Shown one piece after another: positions 47,206 to 58,330 of a stretch of DNA of 64,000 bases. This stretch comes from Aselliscus stoliczkanus (Eukaryota > Chordata > Mammalia > Chiroptera > Hipposideridae). Where the stretch lies: contig CM066735.1 in NCBI GenBank assembly GCA_033961575.1, positions 92,635,449 to 92,699,448 of the forward strand, written 5' to 3'. Below the pieces are notes generated by a model. That model worked only from the letters and a program-made list of their open reading frames with translations, was not told the origin of the DNA and searched no databases. The position numbers and the translations under genes are program-made. Each line of letters starts with the position of its first letter. Position 1 is the first letter of the stretch.

Positions 47206-50200
47206 ATTTATTAGAACAAGGAAGTCAATAGGGAAATATCAGCCTTCAATGACACATTAGACCAAATGGACATAATTGACATTTACAGAGTCTTTCATCC
47301 TAGAACACCAGACTATGCATTCCTTTAATTCACATGGAACATTCTCAAAGATAGACGTCACGTTGGAACACAAAAGTAGCCTAAGCAAATTTAAGAAGAT
47401 TGAAACCATACCAGGCATATTCTCCAACAACAGCTCTTTGAAATTGGATATCAACTGCAAAAATAAAGCAGGAAAAACCACAACTAAGTGGAGATTAAAC
47501 AGAATGCTAATAAAGAACCACTGGGTCATAAAAGAAATGAGGAGAGATCAAAAGATACATAGAAATACATGAGAATGAAAATACATCTTATCAAAATTAT
47601 TGGGATACTGTGAAAACAGTATGAATAGGGAAATTTATATTATTACAGGCCTATCTCAAGAAACAAGAAAAATCCCAAATAAACAACCTAACATTACACC
47701 TTAACAAACTAGAAAAAATTGAACAAGTGAAACCCAAAGTAAGCAGAAGGAAAGAAATATGAAAAATTAGAGCAGAATTAAATGAAATAGAGAATAAAAA
47801 TGCAATAGAAAACTTAATGCAACAAAGAGCTGGTTCTTTGTAAAGATTAATCAGATTGACAAACCGCTGGCTAGACTCATTAAGGAATTCAAAAGTTCAT
47901 GAGAGAATACTATGCAGGACTATATGTCACCAAATTCAGTGATCTAGAAGAAATGGACATGTTCTTAGAAACATATAGCCTTCCTAGGCTGAATTACAAA
48001 GAACTGGAAAATCTAAATAGATGGATCAACAGTAAGGGTATTGAAATAATTACCCCAAATCTCCCCCAAAGCAAAAAAGTCCAGGACCAGATGATTTCAC
48101 TAGTGAATTCCACCAAACATTCAAAGACGGCTTAATATCTGTCCTTCTCAAACTCTTTCAAAAACTTAAGGAAGAGGCAATACTTCTTAACTCATTTTAT
48201 CAGGCTAACGTTATCCTGATATCAAAACCTGGTAAGGATAACACAAAAAAAGAAAACTACAGACCAGTATCTCTGATGAATACAGATGCAAAAATCCTAA
48301 ACAAAATTCTACCAAATCGAATACAAAAATACATTAAAAATATTATACATGACAATCAAGTGGAGTTCATTCCACAGGCACAAGGGTGCTTCAACATATG
48401 CAAATTAATCAATGTGATAAACCACATAAACAAAATAAAGGATTAAAACCATATGATTATATCAATACATGCAGAAAAAAAAATTGACAGGCTTCAACAT
48501 CCACTTATGATTAAAACACTTAATAAAATGGGTATAGAAGGAAAGTACCTCAAAATAGTAAAGGCCATATATGACAAACCCTCAACCAATATCATGCTGA
48601 ATAGTGAAAAAAATGAAAGCTTTTCCTCTAAGATCAGGAACAATACAGGGATGTCCCCTATCACCCCTGTTATTCAACATAATATTTGAAGTCCTTGCCA
48701 GAGCAATCTGGCAAGAGAAAGAAATAAAAGGCATACAAATTGGGAATGAAGAACTTAAACTGTCACTTTTTGCAGATGACATGATTCTTTATGTAGAAAA
48801 CCCTAAAGATACCACCAAAAATACTACTAGAAATAATACATAAAAGCAATAAAATTGCAGGATATAAAATCAGTGTACAAAAATCCATTGCATTCCTGTA
48901 TACTAACAATGAAATTTCAGAAAAAGAAATGGAAAAAAAAAGTTCCTTTTATAACTGCAACAAAAGAATAAAATACCTTGAGATAAACTTAACAAAGGAT
49001 GTGAAGGACCTATATGATGAAAACTGTAAGATGTTATTTAAAAAAAAATTGAGGAAGACACAAAGAAATTGAAAGAACTAGACTGGAAGAATCAATATAG
49101 TTAAAATGGCCATATTACCCAAAGCAATATACTGATTTAATGGAATCCCCATCAAAATCCCAGTGGCATTTTTTTCAAGAAAAAGAACAAAAAAAATCAT
49201 CAGATTTGTGTGGAATCACAACCCCGAATAGCCAAGGCAATCCTAAGAAAAAAGAACAAAGTCGGAGATATCACACACCCTGACTTCAATTTATACTACA
49301 AAGTGACAATAATCAAAACAACATGGTGTTGGCAGAAAAACAAACACATAGACCAAAGGAATAAAATTGAGAACCCAGAAATAAACCCATATATTGGGCA
49401 GCTATTTTCAACAAAGAAGCCAAAAACATACAATGGAGAAAAGAAAGCCACTTGAATAAATGGTGCTGGGAGAATTGGAAAGCCACATGAAAAAAGAATG
49501 AAACTAGAGAGGCTAGATTAATATCTGACACCATCTACCAAAGTTAACTCAAAATGGATCAAAGACCTAAACATAAGATCTGAAACAATAAACTGCATAG
49601 AAGACAATAGCTACTAAACTTATGGACCTCAAAGGCAAGGGAAGTAAAAGCTAAAATAAATGAATGGGACTGTATCAAACTAAAAGCCTTCTGCACAGCA
49701 AAAGAAGCCATCGGCAAAATAAAGAAGCAACCAATCAAATGGGAGAAGATATTTGCAAACAATGCCTCTGATAAGGGGCTAATTCATATCCAAAATATAT
49801 AAGGAACTCATACAACTCAACAACAAAAAGACAAACAATCCAATTTAAAAAAAAAAATGGGCAGAGGACCTGAACAGACATGTCTCCAAAGAGGACATAC
49901 AGATGGCCAATAGACATATAAAAAGATGCTCAACATCACTAATCATCAGAGAAATGCAAATAAAATTCACAATGGGATATCACCTCACACCAGTTAGAAT
50001 GGCTATCATCAACAAGAAAAATAATATTAATAAGTATTGAAGAGATTGTGGAGAAAAAAGAACCTGATGTACTGCTGGTAGGAATATAAATTGGTGCAGC
50101 CTCTATGGAAAACAGTATGGAGGTTTTTGAAAACATTAAGAATAGAATTACCAGGGCCAGCCGAGTGGCACGGTGGTTAAGCGTGGGCTTAGGAAGCCAG

Positions 50201-50640
50201 CGGCCCTGGTTCGGGTCCCATATATGAGGGCCAGTGACACTGCCCTCAAAAAATAAAAATAAAAATAAAAATAAAAATAAAAATAAAAATAAAAAAGAAA
50301 AGAATAGAATTACCATATGATCCAGCAATGCCCCTTCTGGGTATCTATCAAAAAAATTTGAAAACATAATCCATAAAGATACATGTAACCCTGTGTTCAT
50401 TGCTGCATTGTTCATGGTGGCCAAGATATGGAAGCAACCAAAGTGTCCTTCAGTAATTGATTGGATAAAGAAGATGTGGTACATATATACAATTGAATAT
50501 TAGTCAGCTTTAAGATAAGATGAAATACTGCCTTTTGCAACAACATGCATGGATCTTGAGATTATTGTGCTAAGTGAAATAAGTCAGAAAAAGTTGGGAA
50601 TCATATGATTTCACTCATATGTGGGATATAAAACTGAAAG
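47206..50640 (+). pseudogene. LINE-1 ORF2 (reverse transcriptase) pseudogene
   Basis: ORF2 encodes the L1 endonuclease/reverse transcriptase that carries out target-primed reverse transcription. Visible here are the linker segment (ADMDMFLETYSLPRL-like region near 47950), the RT segment [15 protein letters not shown] near 48634-48678, and the catalytic motif FADDMILY at 48769-48792. Both catalytic Asp residues of the FADD box are kept. The frame is broken: the linker and the FADD segments share one frame, while the intervening RT piece at 48453 is in another, and stops follow throughout. The 5' endonuclease domain is missing. The C-terminal part continues to about 50640, interrupted by a SINE. 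Non-functional. Confidence 0.85.
50154..50299 (+). repeat. Lineage-specific tRNA SINE, type A short form, nested in L1
   Basis: Begins GGGCCAGCCGAGTGGCAC with A-box TGGCACGGTGG and B-box GGTTCGGGTCCC. It ends at GACACTGCCCTC with an (AAAAT)n tail of about eight units. Perfect 16-bp target-site duplications AAGAATAGAATTACCA lie at 50138-50153 and 50300-50315 and restore continuous L1 sequence when merged. The SINE is thus younger than the L1. Confidence 0.95.
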
Positions 50641-50890
50641 CAACAAACAAACAAAACAAAGAAACGAAAACTCATAGGCACAAGCAACAATTTGGTGGTT
50701 ACCAGAGGGTGAGAGAGAAAGGAGAGGATGGTAGAAGAGGGTAAATGGGGTCAAATATATGGTGATGAAAGGAGAACTGACTCTGGGTGATGAACACAAT
50801 GTGATTAATATATAGATGATGTATTATACACTTGAAACCTGTATAATTTTATTACCTAATGTCACCCAAAAAAAGTTAATGAAAAATAAA

Positions 50891-51117
50891 TTTAAGGAGG
50901 ACCAAATGGACAGAGAAATTTTTTTTTTTAATTGTAGAATTATCAGTTGAGTTGAGGGGAACTTCAGCCATTGACAGAAACCCAGAGCTGCAGGAGTTAT
51001 TTGAGTGATTCTCAGCAAGCATACGCGTGTGATAGATATAGATGGTAAAGTGGAGGCCAAGATGGGATGTAGAACAAACTTGTTCTGGAACAGAGACAGC
51101 ATATTAAAATCAAAAGA
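50891..51117. other. Single-copy sequence, no gene seen
   Basis: Nothing recognised besides a T10 run. Confidence 0.4.
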
Positions 51118-51332
51118 AACAAGCTTTGGAGATGTATAGAATTTGGTTCAAGTCATAACTTAGTTAATTACTAGTTTTCTGATAATAAGGTAAATAGCTT
51201 AACCTCTATATCACTCTATTTCCACACCTGTAAAAATGGTACCTAGTACTACACACAGGCCTAAAATGAGAAGGCAAATGTAAAACACTTGCTGCAGTGC
51301 CTAACACATTGTAAGCACTGGATTAGTAACAC
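51118..51332 (+). repeat. MIR SINE
   Basis: Sense MIR order: AATTTGGTTCAAGTCATAAC, AGCTTAACCTCTATATCACT, CCACACCTGTAAAAATGGTA and CTTGCTGCAGTGCCTAACAC, then ATTGTAAGCACTGGATTAG. Confidence 0.85.
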
Positions 51333-51774
51333 TTTCTTGAAGACGCCTCAAAACATTGATAGTCAAGCTAGTCCTTTTTGATTGCTCTTTCTTTTTTTGC
51401 CCATAATTCCATCATTCAGTGAGTTTATTCTGCTGACTCACAGGCTCTGTGTCATAATCGTTCCCTGACAAAAATTGATTGGATAGTGTGTGTTAGGTAA
51501 ATGGCCACAAGGTCAATTGAGTTCGATTTGCTTCCCTCTCTAAGTAATCAACTTTGTTCCTCTGGTATGGGGAGACCTTAAAAGGCCTGGAGAGTTTTCA
51601 GTGTTTCTACTCAACAAATGTTTATTATTTATATACAGAAGTGTTCATTTATCATCATTGGCCAGTAATATTTCACAAAAAGATTTTTGTAGTTTCATGG
51701 TGAAAACTTAAGTGTTGTACTCATTTACAAATGATTCCAGTACTGGTTTTTTAAATTCCTTACATATTCTTAGC
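51333..51774. other. Single-copy sequence, no gene seen
   Basis: Nothing recognised. Confidence 0.4.
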
Positions 51775-52048
51775 TTAAAACATCACCTCCCTCAGAGAAG
51801 TTTTTGCTAATTATATTATCTGAATAGATGTCTTGTAATTCTGTATCTTTGGCTGTAATTTTTGTTTATTTTTTCATGGTACCTATGACAGTTTGTAATT
51901 ACATTTGTTAATGTCTGTTTCCTATACTAGTTTGCAAACTCCGTGAGAGCTGGGGCTAGGACTGTTTTGCTCATCATTCTATCCCATGCACCTAGTTCCA
52001 ATCATGGTGCATAGAAAGTGTTTAAATAAAATATATGTTGAAAGAACA
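51775..52048 (+). repeat. L2 LINE 3' end
   Basis: ATCACCTCCCTCAGAGAAGT, GTTTGCAAACTCCGTGAGAG, CTGGGGCTAGGACTGTTTTG and AATCATGGTGCATAGAAAGT then GTTTAAATAAAATATATGTT give a nearly complete L2 3' terminus. Confidence 0.85.
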
Positions 52049-52284
52049 AAACAAACAAAAAACTCTCCCTTATCTGAGGAGTTTGGAGTAGAAGGTGACA
52101 AGGAAATCCTGAATCTATTACAGAACCTGGCTTGGAAGGCTGCTAGGTTTGAAGGAGCTTGATGTAATTTTTGAACCCTTTTGTCTTATATTAGGATGGA
52201 AAGAGGAGTGTTAAAGACCTGAACATTCATTTTTGATAGTGAGTTTTTACTTTTTTATTGCATTGCTATTCATTGCTAGGTGTA
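52049..52284. other. Single-copy sequence, no gene seen
   Basis: Nothing recognised. Confidence 0.4.
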
Positions 52285-52480
52285 CTTTTATTCATTAGTC
52301 ATTCAGCAAATAATCCTCAAGCAGACACTCTGTACCAAGCACTACACACATTGGGCTCACTCCCCAGTAGACTTTAGACTGCAATGGGGAGACCCGCATT
52401 AATCACGTAAACATACACGTGGATATATCACTGTATATGGTGATAAGCATAATGAGGAAAGCAAGGGGATAACCCAATTT
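52285..52480 (-). repeat. L2 LINE 3' end fragment
   Basis: CATTAGTCATTCAGCAAATA, CTGTACCAAGCACTACACAC and ATATGGTGATAAGCATAATG follow the reverse complement of L2. Confidence 0.6.
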
Positions 52481-53050
52481 TAACTGTGGGGAGAAAAGTC
52501 TTTCAAATTCTTTCTAAAGGAGATAAATTATCTGCAAGTAGCCACTCTGCTCTGACACTCTACACCCAAGCAGGACTGGGTTCAGATGATCCTTAGTCCT
52601 TGCCACACAGATTGTCCTGGGTCCTAGTAAACATTCACTTCTCCTCAGTGGAATTGGTGTCCTGCCCTGAGACCCATTCCTTTACCTAGGATCCGGCCAG
52701 CTTCCTCTCTGCTAATATTTTATACGAGGAGCAACACATTATTTCCTGTGTAGTAACTGTGGTCTCATTTCCTGTTCTGTTCTGGGTTAATTAATGAATA
52801 CTTTCACTCTACTACCACCTTCATGTTCTCCCATACTTCCTGGATTTCTGGCAAGCCTTAGCCCAAATACTAGTAAGTTGGATTTTGATCAGCTTCATAT
52901 TCTTCCTGTCTTCTTTTGAGTCTTTCTTCATTTCTCTCTACCTTCCTTGCTCCATCCCATGCCCCTCTGGTTCCCATATTTATATATTTAACTTGCTGAT
53001 GATTATGAAATATGGTAGCTGGACATATTTATATTTTTTAACCTTTTCAT
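52481..53050. other. Single-copy sequence, no gene seen
   Basis: Nothing recognised. Confidence 0.4.
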
Positions 53051-53260
53051 CAGAGTTTCTCATTGTCGATGCTATTGCAATTTTATGTCAGTAATTCTAT
53101 GTTGTGGGGTCTGTCCTGTGCATTGTAGGGTGTTTAGCAGCATCCTTGGCCTATCACTGCTAGATGCCAGTAGCATCCTTCTTTGAGTTGTAACAACCAA
53201 ATATGTGTTGTTTGGCAAAAGTCCCCTGAGGTCAAAATTTCACCAACTGAGATTAAGTAT
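53051..53260 (-). mobile_element. MER20 (hAT-Charlie MITE)
   Basis: CAGAGTTTCTCATTGTCGAT at the left is followed by GTGCATTGTAGGGTGTTTAG, CTAGATGCCAGTAGCATCCT and GTTGTTTGGCAAAAGTCCCC, with a decayed CCAACTGAGA end. Second MER20 in the window, same orientation as the one at 39.9 kb. Confidence 0.85.
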
Positions 53261-53604
53261 GCTTTCTAGTAACTAAGGCATGTTTCACTCATTCATTTAT
53301 TCATTCCATCATTCATTTAACAAATATTTATTGAGTGACTACTTGATGTCAGAAGCTATTCAAAGAATTAAGATACAACAATAATAAATACAGACAAAAA
53401 CTTTGCTCTTTATAGGGCTCACATTTTTGTAGAGGGAAAAATGTAATACATTTAAAAAAAAAAGAATATAATGTCAGTTCATGAAAAGTACAATAAAGGG
53501 AAAGAAAGCAAGGAAGCAAAGCATTATTTTAGAGATGGTGAAATACAGCCTTTCTGAGGAGATAACTTTTAAGCAGGAACATAAAGAGAGGGAAGTTGAG
53601 AGGT

Positions 53605-53642
53605 TTTTGTTTTGTTTTGTTTTGTTTTGTTTTGTTTTGTTT
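53605..53642. repeat. (TTTTG)n microsatellite
   Basis: About seven GTTTT units within the L2. Confidence 0.95.
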
Positions 53643-53987
53643 CTGAAGATCTTAGACAACATCATTGTAGAAATAGAAAGTCCCTGAGTGGAGATAAGCT
53701 TGTTGTCATTGAGAAACGCCAAGAATGCCAGGGTAGTTGGAATTAAGGGAAGAACAATTGGGACAGAGTGATAGCTCCTTGGTGTGAGAACTCACTGGAG
53801 AGCTTTGAGCTGGGAAGCAATGGAATCTAATTTTTAATCAGCAAGAGACATTCTGTCTGCTTTGGACAGAATCAACAGTAGTAAAAGAGCCAAGAATTGA
53901 AGAGACCTGTTAGGAGGTTATTGTAAGAGGATAACTAGGGTGATGAGACTGGAGGTGGTGAGATGTTGAATTAAGAGATGTCATTTG

Positions 53988-54402
53988 GGAGCTGGCCAAG
54001 TGGTGCGTTAGTTAAGAGTTGGCTTAGTACGCCAGCTCTGAGCAGCAGGGCCCCTGCTCAGATCCCACATGAGGGCCAGTGACACTGAGCCCTCTGTGAC
54101 TAAGATGGTGAACAACAGCTCAACCTGGAGCTGGCCTCCCATGAGTTGCCCACAACGGCATAGGCTGCAGCCTTTGCTGCAGTGGGCTGCCATGAGCCGC
54201 CATGAGTAGCCGTCCAATGACCTGTGACTGACTGCTTCAGCCGGGAAGAGCACAATGATCACAATACCAGCATGGGCCAGTGAAGCGACGTCCTCTGCAA
54301 CTAGACTGAAGAACAAAATGAACGCAACTTGTCTGTTCACCTCCCCCAATTCCCCAATAAAAAGTCTTAAAAAACAAACAAAACAAAACAACAAAAACCA
54401 TA
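53988..54402 (+). repeat. Lineage-specific tRNA SINE, type A long form, nested in L2
   Basis: Starts GGAGCTGGCCAAGTGGTGCG. The head contains a B-box-like CAGATCCCACATGAGG, then GACACTGAGCCCTC and the long body (GCTGCAGCCTTTGCTGCAGT). The tail is AATAAAAAGTCTT plus an A/C-rich stretch. Target-site duplications AAGAGATGTCATTTG (53973-53987) and AAGAGATGGCATTTG (54403-54417) match at 14 of 15 bases. The head has an extra internal insertion compared with the copy at 59.9 kb. Confidence 0.93.
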
Positions 54403-54625
54403 AAGAGATGGCATTTGAAGATAGGCCTGTCTGTACCAGCTAGTGGATTGGATGTCGGATGTGAACAAAAGAAAGGCCATGAGGATCTAGGTGATTATGG
54501 ATGCATTTTCTGAGATGGACAAGATTGGGGGCAGAAGAAGCTAGATGGGGTTAAGAGCTTAGTTTTGGATATTTTAAGTATGAAATAGCAATTAGTGGGG
54601 ATGCTGGGCATAAGCAGTTAATTTT

Positions 54626-55892
54626 ACCTCAATTGTTTTTCCTCAAGACAAAAGGTGTAGGGGAAGTTGGTATAAACATTATTTTTTTTAAATGAAACTA
54701 AAATGCAAATCTTGAGTGAACAAATATTTTTAGCCAAAAATCCAGGCTTTAAACTGAAACTCTGAAGTAGTACCCTTAGTTATAGTTGCCAAATTATTTT
54801 CTTATGTTTTTTTAATGTTAAAATATAGAACATAAAGCATTTGCTATTATACTTTGTGACAAATAGAAAGTAAGTACAGCCCAGACTGAAAATGCATGTA
54901 TCTAAAACTCTTAAATCTTTTTCTCTGTAGTATTGTTAAAATGAAGGGTGAAATTATGGGAAAAAAGAAAATGGGTGATTAGATTTACCATAACATAATC
55001 TGATCAAGTTCCTCCAAAGACTATATATGGATTAGTCAGTGTTCTTATAGGAACCACTCAAATAAGGTAGTTGAGAGTTTAATGAGAACAAGGTTAAGAT
55101 AAATAAATAAGGGAGGAGAGGTACCACAGGGCTAGAAGCAAATCTTCACCTTTAGGCCTGAGGGGGAAGTGGAAGGATGGGTTTCAGAAACTCAGAGAGA
55201 ACCTCTGTGAGAGGAGACCAACAGACTTGAACTGGGGCCTATGGTAGAAAATAGCAGCCAACTAGAGGCAGTATGGTGGGGCCAGATGAAGATTCAAACC
55301 TCATCTTCCTCCACCTTCAGGCCTCCTTGGCACCCCCACCCCTACTTGCATTGCTCAGTCCTGTCAGAAAACAAGAGGACCATTGAGGCAGGTCAGGCTC
55401 TCTGGTGTAGACTACAGTGGGGAAGCGTGAAAACTGGTTCTGAGGTTGGGCGGGGGGCAAATTCTGCACTGTTATTGATATACTGACACCACCTTTCTCT
55501 TCTTTTTTCTTTTTTTCATTTTTTACATATATTAGCTCCTGGAACACCTTGGATCAGATATCCTCATCTGTTCCTCTGAAATTGTTTTTAATACTGACTG
55601 TACAAGCTTTATGAAACTAATTCAACCACCTCTTTTCAAACCAAATGCCACTCAGTTTATTTGCGTACCACTTTGCATTATAAAGGCATGTCCTGAATTG
55701 ATTTCCTGATATTATACTGCATTGTTTTTCACCTAATCTTTATGATGTCACAATCTCTCTGACTTGTTCTCACTGTCTTCTCCAAATATTGAAATATATA
55801 TCAAGGTCTGGTCTTACCCTTTTATTCTACTTTCCTGTTGGAAGGGTGCAGAAGAGCAGGGACTTGGGGATAATATAAATATATAGGTAGGA
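54626..55892. other. Mostly single-copy; possible unnamed ancient repeat at about 55020-55480
   Basis: GTTGAGAGTTTAATGAGAAC near 55070 and the GC-richer text to 55480 look like an old interspersed repeat, but I cannot name it. No gene. Confidence 0.35.
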
Positions 55893-55948
55893 AGGTAGGA
55901 GGAGGGAGGGAGGGAGAGAAGAAGAGAAAGGGGGAGAGAAAGAGAGAA

Positions 55949-55986
<38 letters not shown>

Positions 55987-56073
55987 GAAAGGAAGGAAGG
56001 AAGGAAGGAAGGAAGGAAGGAAGGAAGGAAGGAAGGAAGGAAGGAAAGAAGGAAGGAAGGAAGGAAAGAAGGA
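55893..56073. repeat. Polypurine tract: (GA)n then (GGAA)n
   Basis: About 180 bases almost without pyrimidine: GGAGG-type units, then GAGAGA, then roughly twenty GGAA/GAAA units. It is the largest purine-strand microsatellite in the window. Confidence 0.97.
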
Positions 56074-56089
56074 ATAATTCTGGGAGAAA

Positions 56090-57160
56090 TACTGATGACT
56101 AAATTAATTTCAGTTTATTTATTATACATATTTGTCAAAGAATTTTCATCATTGAAATAATATTAAATCACTACTTTTATTTTTTTTCAAGATTTTGAAG
56201 GATTCCATGATAAATATGTTTTAATGTCATTTTGAAATAGAAGCATAATAGCCAGGTTTATTAAACATATTGCTTCACTAAAAATTATTTCCATCGAAAC
56301 ATTAGTAAAACATATTTCTTCAGAAGTGAAAATGACTATACCTTTTGAGTTTGATAAATAGCAGGAATAACACCTTCAATGTTAACATTAAAATCATAAC
56401 CAAAAATTTATAGTTACATTAGCATTTTTGTATAGAGTAAAATGAGAAAAATATTTATTATATTAGGTAAAAATTCTTCCTTTTAGAGAGCAGGAAGATT
56501 TATAACCATTTTACCAATGAAAATTTGTTTGGTATTAAATAGAATTCCTAAATTATACTATCAAATTCATACCCATTCTATTCTTGTGAGATTACAAAAT
56601 GATTTATAAGCAATCAAAATCAATTCTAATGTAATTTTCATTTATTGGATACAATAATCAGTACTTTTAATTAGAACATAATTTAATTTTCCTTTAAAGT
56701 CTGTATTAGTGCAGAAAGCCTGAATGAGATGTGTTTGAATAACTTACTACCTAGAGTGATGCACATTGAAAAAAACCTGATTAATTGTGTTTTTACATTA
56801 ATTGTACACACTAGGCATGTATCGCTTTCACACGTTGAATTCCTGTTTTCTTTATTACATTTTTATGTCCCAGCAACCCTTTTCTCTTTTATGTGGATTT
56901 TGAAGTCCTTGAAAATAGAGAAGCACAAGATTGGTAATTCTCCTTCAGAGAGCCTGAGAGGGGTAAACTATTTTTATAATAAAACCATGATTTTTATTTG
57001 TTTTATTTTTTTCCACTGTGATGGCATTTTCAGTGACAATGAACAAAGCAATGGTGATAAAAATGCCATTTGTGCTTAGCATAAATCAATGACTGACTAT
57101 AGTAGTTGTCATTGAATTATTCACACTGTAAGCAAACTATATTTTTAAATTATTAAGACT
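56090..57160. other. AT-rich single-copy stretch, no gene seen
   Basis: No repeat recognised; a 116-codon frame (56729-57079) has no domain. Text around 56100-56700 is repeat-free and could be conserved non-coding DNA. Confidence 0.35.
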
Positions 57161-57164
57161 CTAT

Positions 57165-57470
57165 TTTTAGAGCAGTTTTAGTTTCAGAGTAAAATTGAGG
57201 AGAAGGTACAGAGATATCCCAGGGGTACCTCTTGTCCCTCCCCCATACACAGCCTCCCCCATTATCAGCATCCTCCACCAGAGGGACACATTTGTTATAA
57301 TTGGTGAACCTACAGAGTAAACACCATAAGTATCCGAAGTCCATATTTTACATTTTGGTTTACTCTTTTGTCTTGTTCATGCTATGGATTTGGACAAATG
57401 TATAATGACATCTATCTATCCCTATGGTTTCATACAGGATATTTTTACTGCCCTAAAAATCCTCTTGTTT
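57165..57470 (-). repeat. Old L1M 3'-UTR fragment
   Basis: Plus-strand GAGCAGTTTTAGTTTCAGAG, GAAGGTACAGAGATATCCCA, CCTCCCCCATTATCAGCATC, TTGGACAAATGTATAATGAC and TGCCCTAAAAATCCTC form the reverse complement of the L1M 3' end. Confidence 0.85.
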
Positions 57471-57599
57471 TATTTAAGAGTTACTCTGAAGCAGGAAAAC
57501 TTATTACTTTTATGAAATCTTAAGCCTTAAGTATACACATCTTTTAAATACTCTAGTGACAAAAACAGGAACTACACATAAAGTGCTGCTGCTACAAAT

Positions 57600-58330
57600 C
57601 AACATATAACAGCCATCTTCAGGAAAAGCTCTGATGGGACTGAACTACAGGCGAAAGTAGCAGTTTTTATCATGAAATGTCAATTGTATTTGAAAGAACT
57701 GACAAACTGGTTATTCAGGCACTGGTAATTGGCAGAATGAAGTGAGCTTATCATTTCAAGGAAAGCAACTCTTAGTATTTTCAGACAACGATAAAATTCA
57801 AGCTTTCAAGGAAAAACTAGAACTTTGGAAAACTTGAATCTGCCACCACGAATTGGACATCTTCCCAATTCTTAATGACTTTTCTGATTAGCTTAGTAAT
57901 CATTGTAACCATGTATGTATATATGCCTACATTTGGAAGATCAGTATTACTAACTCAGTGAACCAATATATTTCCAAATGAGTTGTGCATAATACTTTAA
58001 AATCATGCATGAAAGATGTGCTCAAAGTGTAAGATAGATTAATTTATAATAGTTTCTTGATAAGATTTCAGAATCCATGTAACAGCTTAACTTTGCAAAA
58101 CTACGAGTCAAAGTTTATTGTAGTATCAAAAAAATAATATCCACAATTATCTGCAAAAGGACTTCAAAGGGTTTTTCTTGTCTAACTATATGCCTTCAGG
58201 AGACAGACTTTTCTTCATGTAATTCAAGCCAAGGAATGTATTGCAACAGATTGAGCACCAAAGCAAAGAGATTTGTACAATTGTAAAATAGTGTCACTCT
58301 TCTTCCTAATCTTTTTTATTTTAGAAAATA
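57600..58330 (+). pseudogene. Fossil hAT-superfamily transposase (ZBED/SCAND3-like)
   Basis: From 57736 the plus strand reads NEVSLSFQGKQ, then DKIQAFKEKLELWKT up to 57834, then a TGA. In the same frame it continues with HHELDIFPILNDFSD and a TAG. The order (NE.N/SLQGK, then KI.AFK.KLELWK, then FP.L.DF) is the typical central part of ZBED5/FAM200/SCAND3-like hAT transposases, several of which are domesticated host genes. Further downstream, YPQLSAKGLQRVF near 58140-58180 resembles the C-terminal dimerisation part. Upstream, LKELTNWLFR near 57690 fits after a frameshift. The stops are consistent with simple decay. No zinc finger or promoter was found, so I call it dead. Limits are approximate. 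Confidence 0.6.

Larger units (their letters stand above)
47200..50890 (+). repeat. 5'-truncated LINE-1 (ORF2 and 3' UTR)
   Basis: The longest retroelement in the window. It begins in the ORF2 region between endonuclease and RT and runs through RT and the C-terminal domain. It ends in a 3' UTR (GACTCTGGGTGATGAACACA, TATTATACACTTGAAACCTG) followed by an A-rich tail. The same 3' UTR occurs in the L1 at 46640-46940, so both belong to one lineage-specific family. A SINE interrupts it at 50154-50299. No target-site duplication could be read with confidence. Confidence 0.9.
53283..54625 (-). repeat. L2 LINE, about 0.9 kb, split by a SINE
   Basis: The reverse-complement L2 3' end (TTAACAAATATTTATTGAGT) opens the element. 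CTTTCTGAGGAGATAACTTT, CTTTGAGCTGGGAAGCAATG and AGGTTATTGTAAGAGGATAA continue it upstream. After the SINE at 53988-54402, GGATTGGATGTCGGATGTGA, TTTCTGAGATGGACAAGATT and TTTTGGATATTTTAAGTATG continue the same reverse L2 order. Confidence 0.75.

Noticed and set aside
47276..47572. 98-codon plus-strand frame as a gene
   Set aside because: It is part of L1 ORF2 sequence and is followed by other ORF2 pieces in shifted frames.
49939..50484. 181-codon minus-strand frame, the longest in the window
   Set aside because: It is antisense to L1 ORF2 and runs through the nested SINE and its (AAAAT)n tail, giving an FLFLFLF stretch.
46640..50890. One single L1 insertion with 5' inversion
   Set aside because: Both L1 copies have their own 3' UTR facing outward and single-copy DNA lies between them, so they are two separate insertions.
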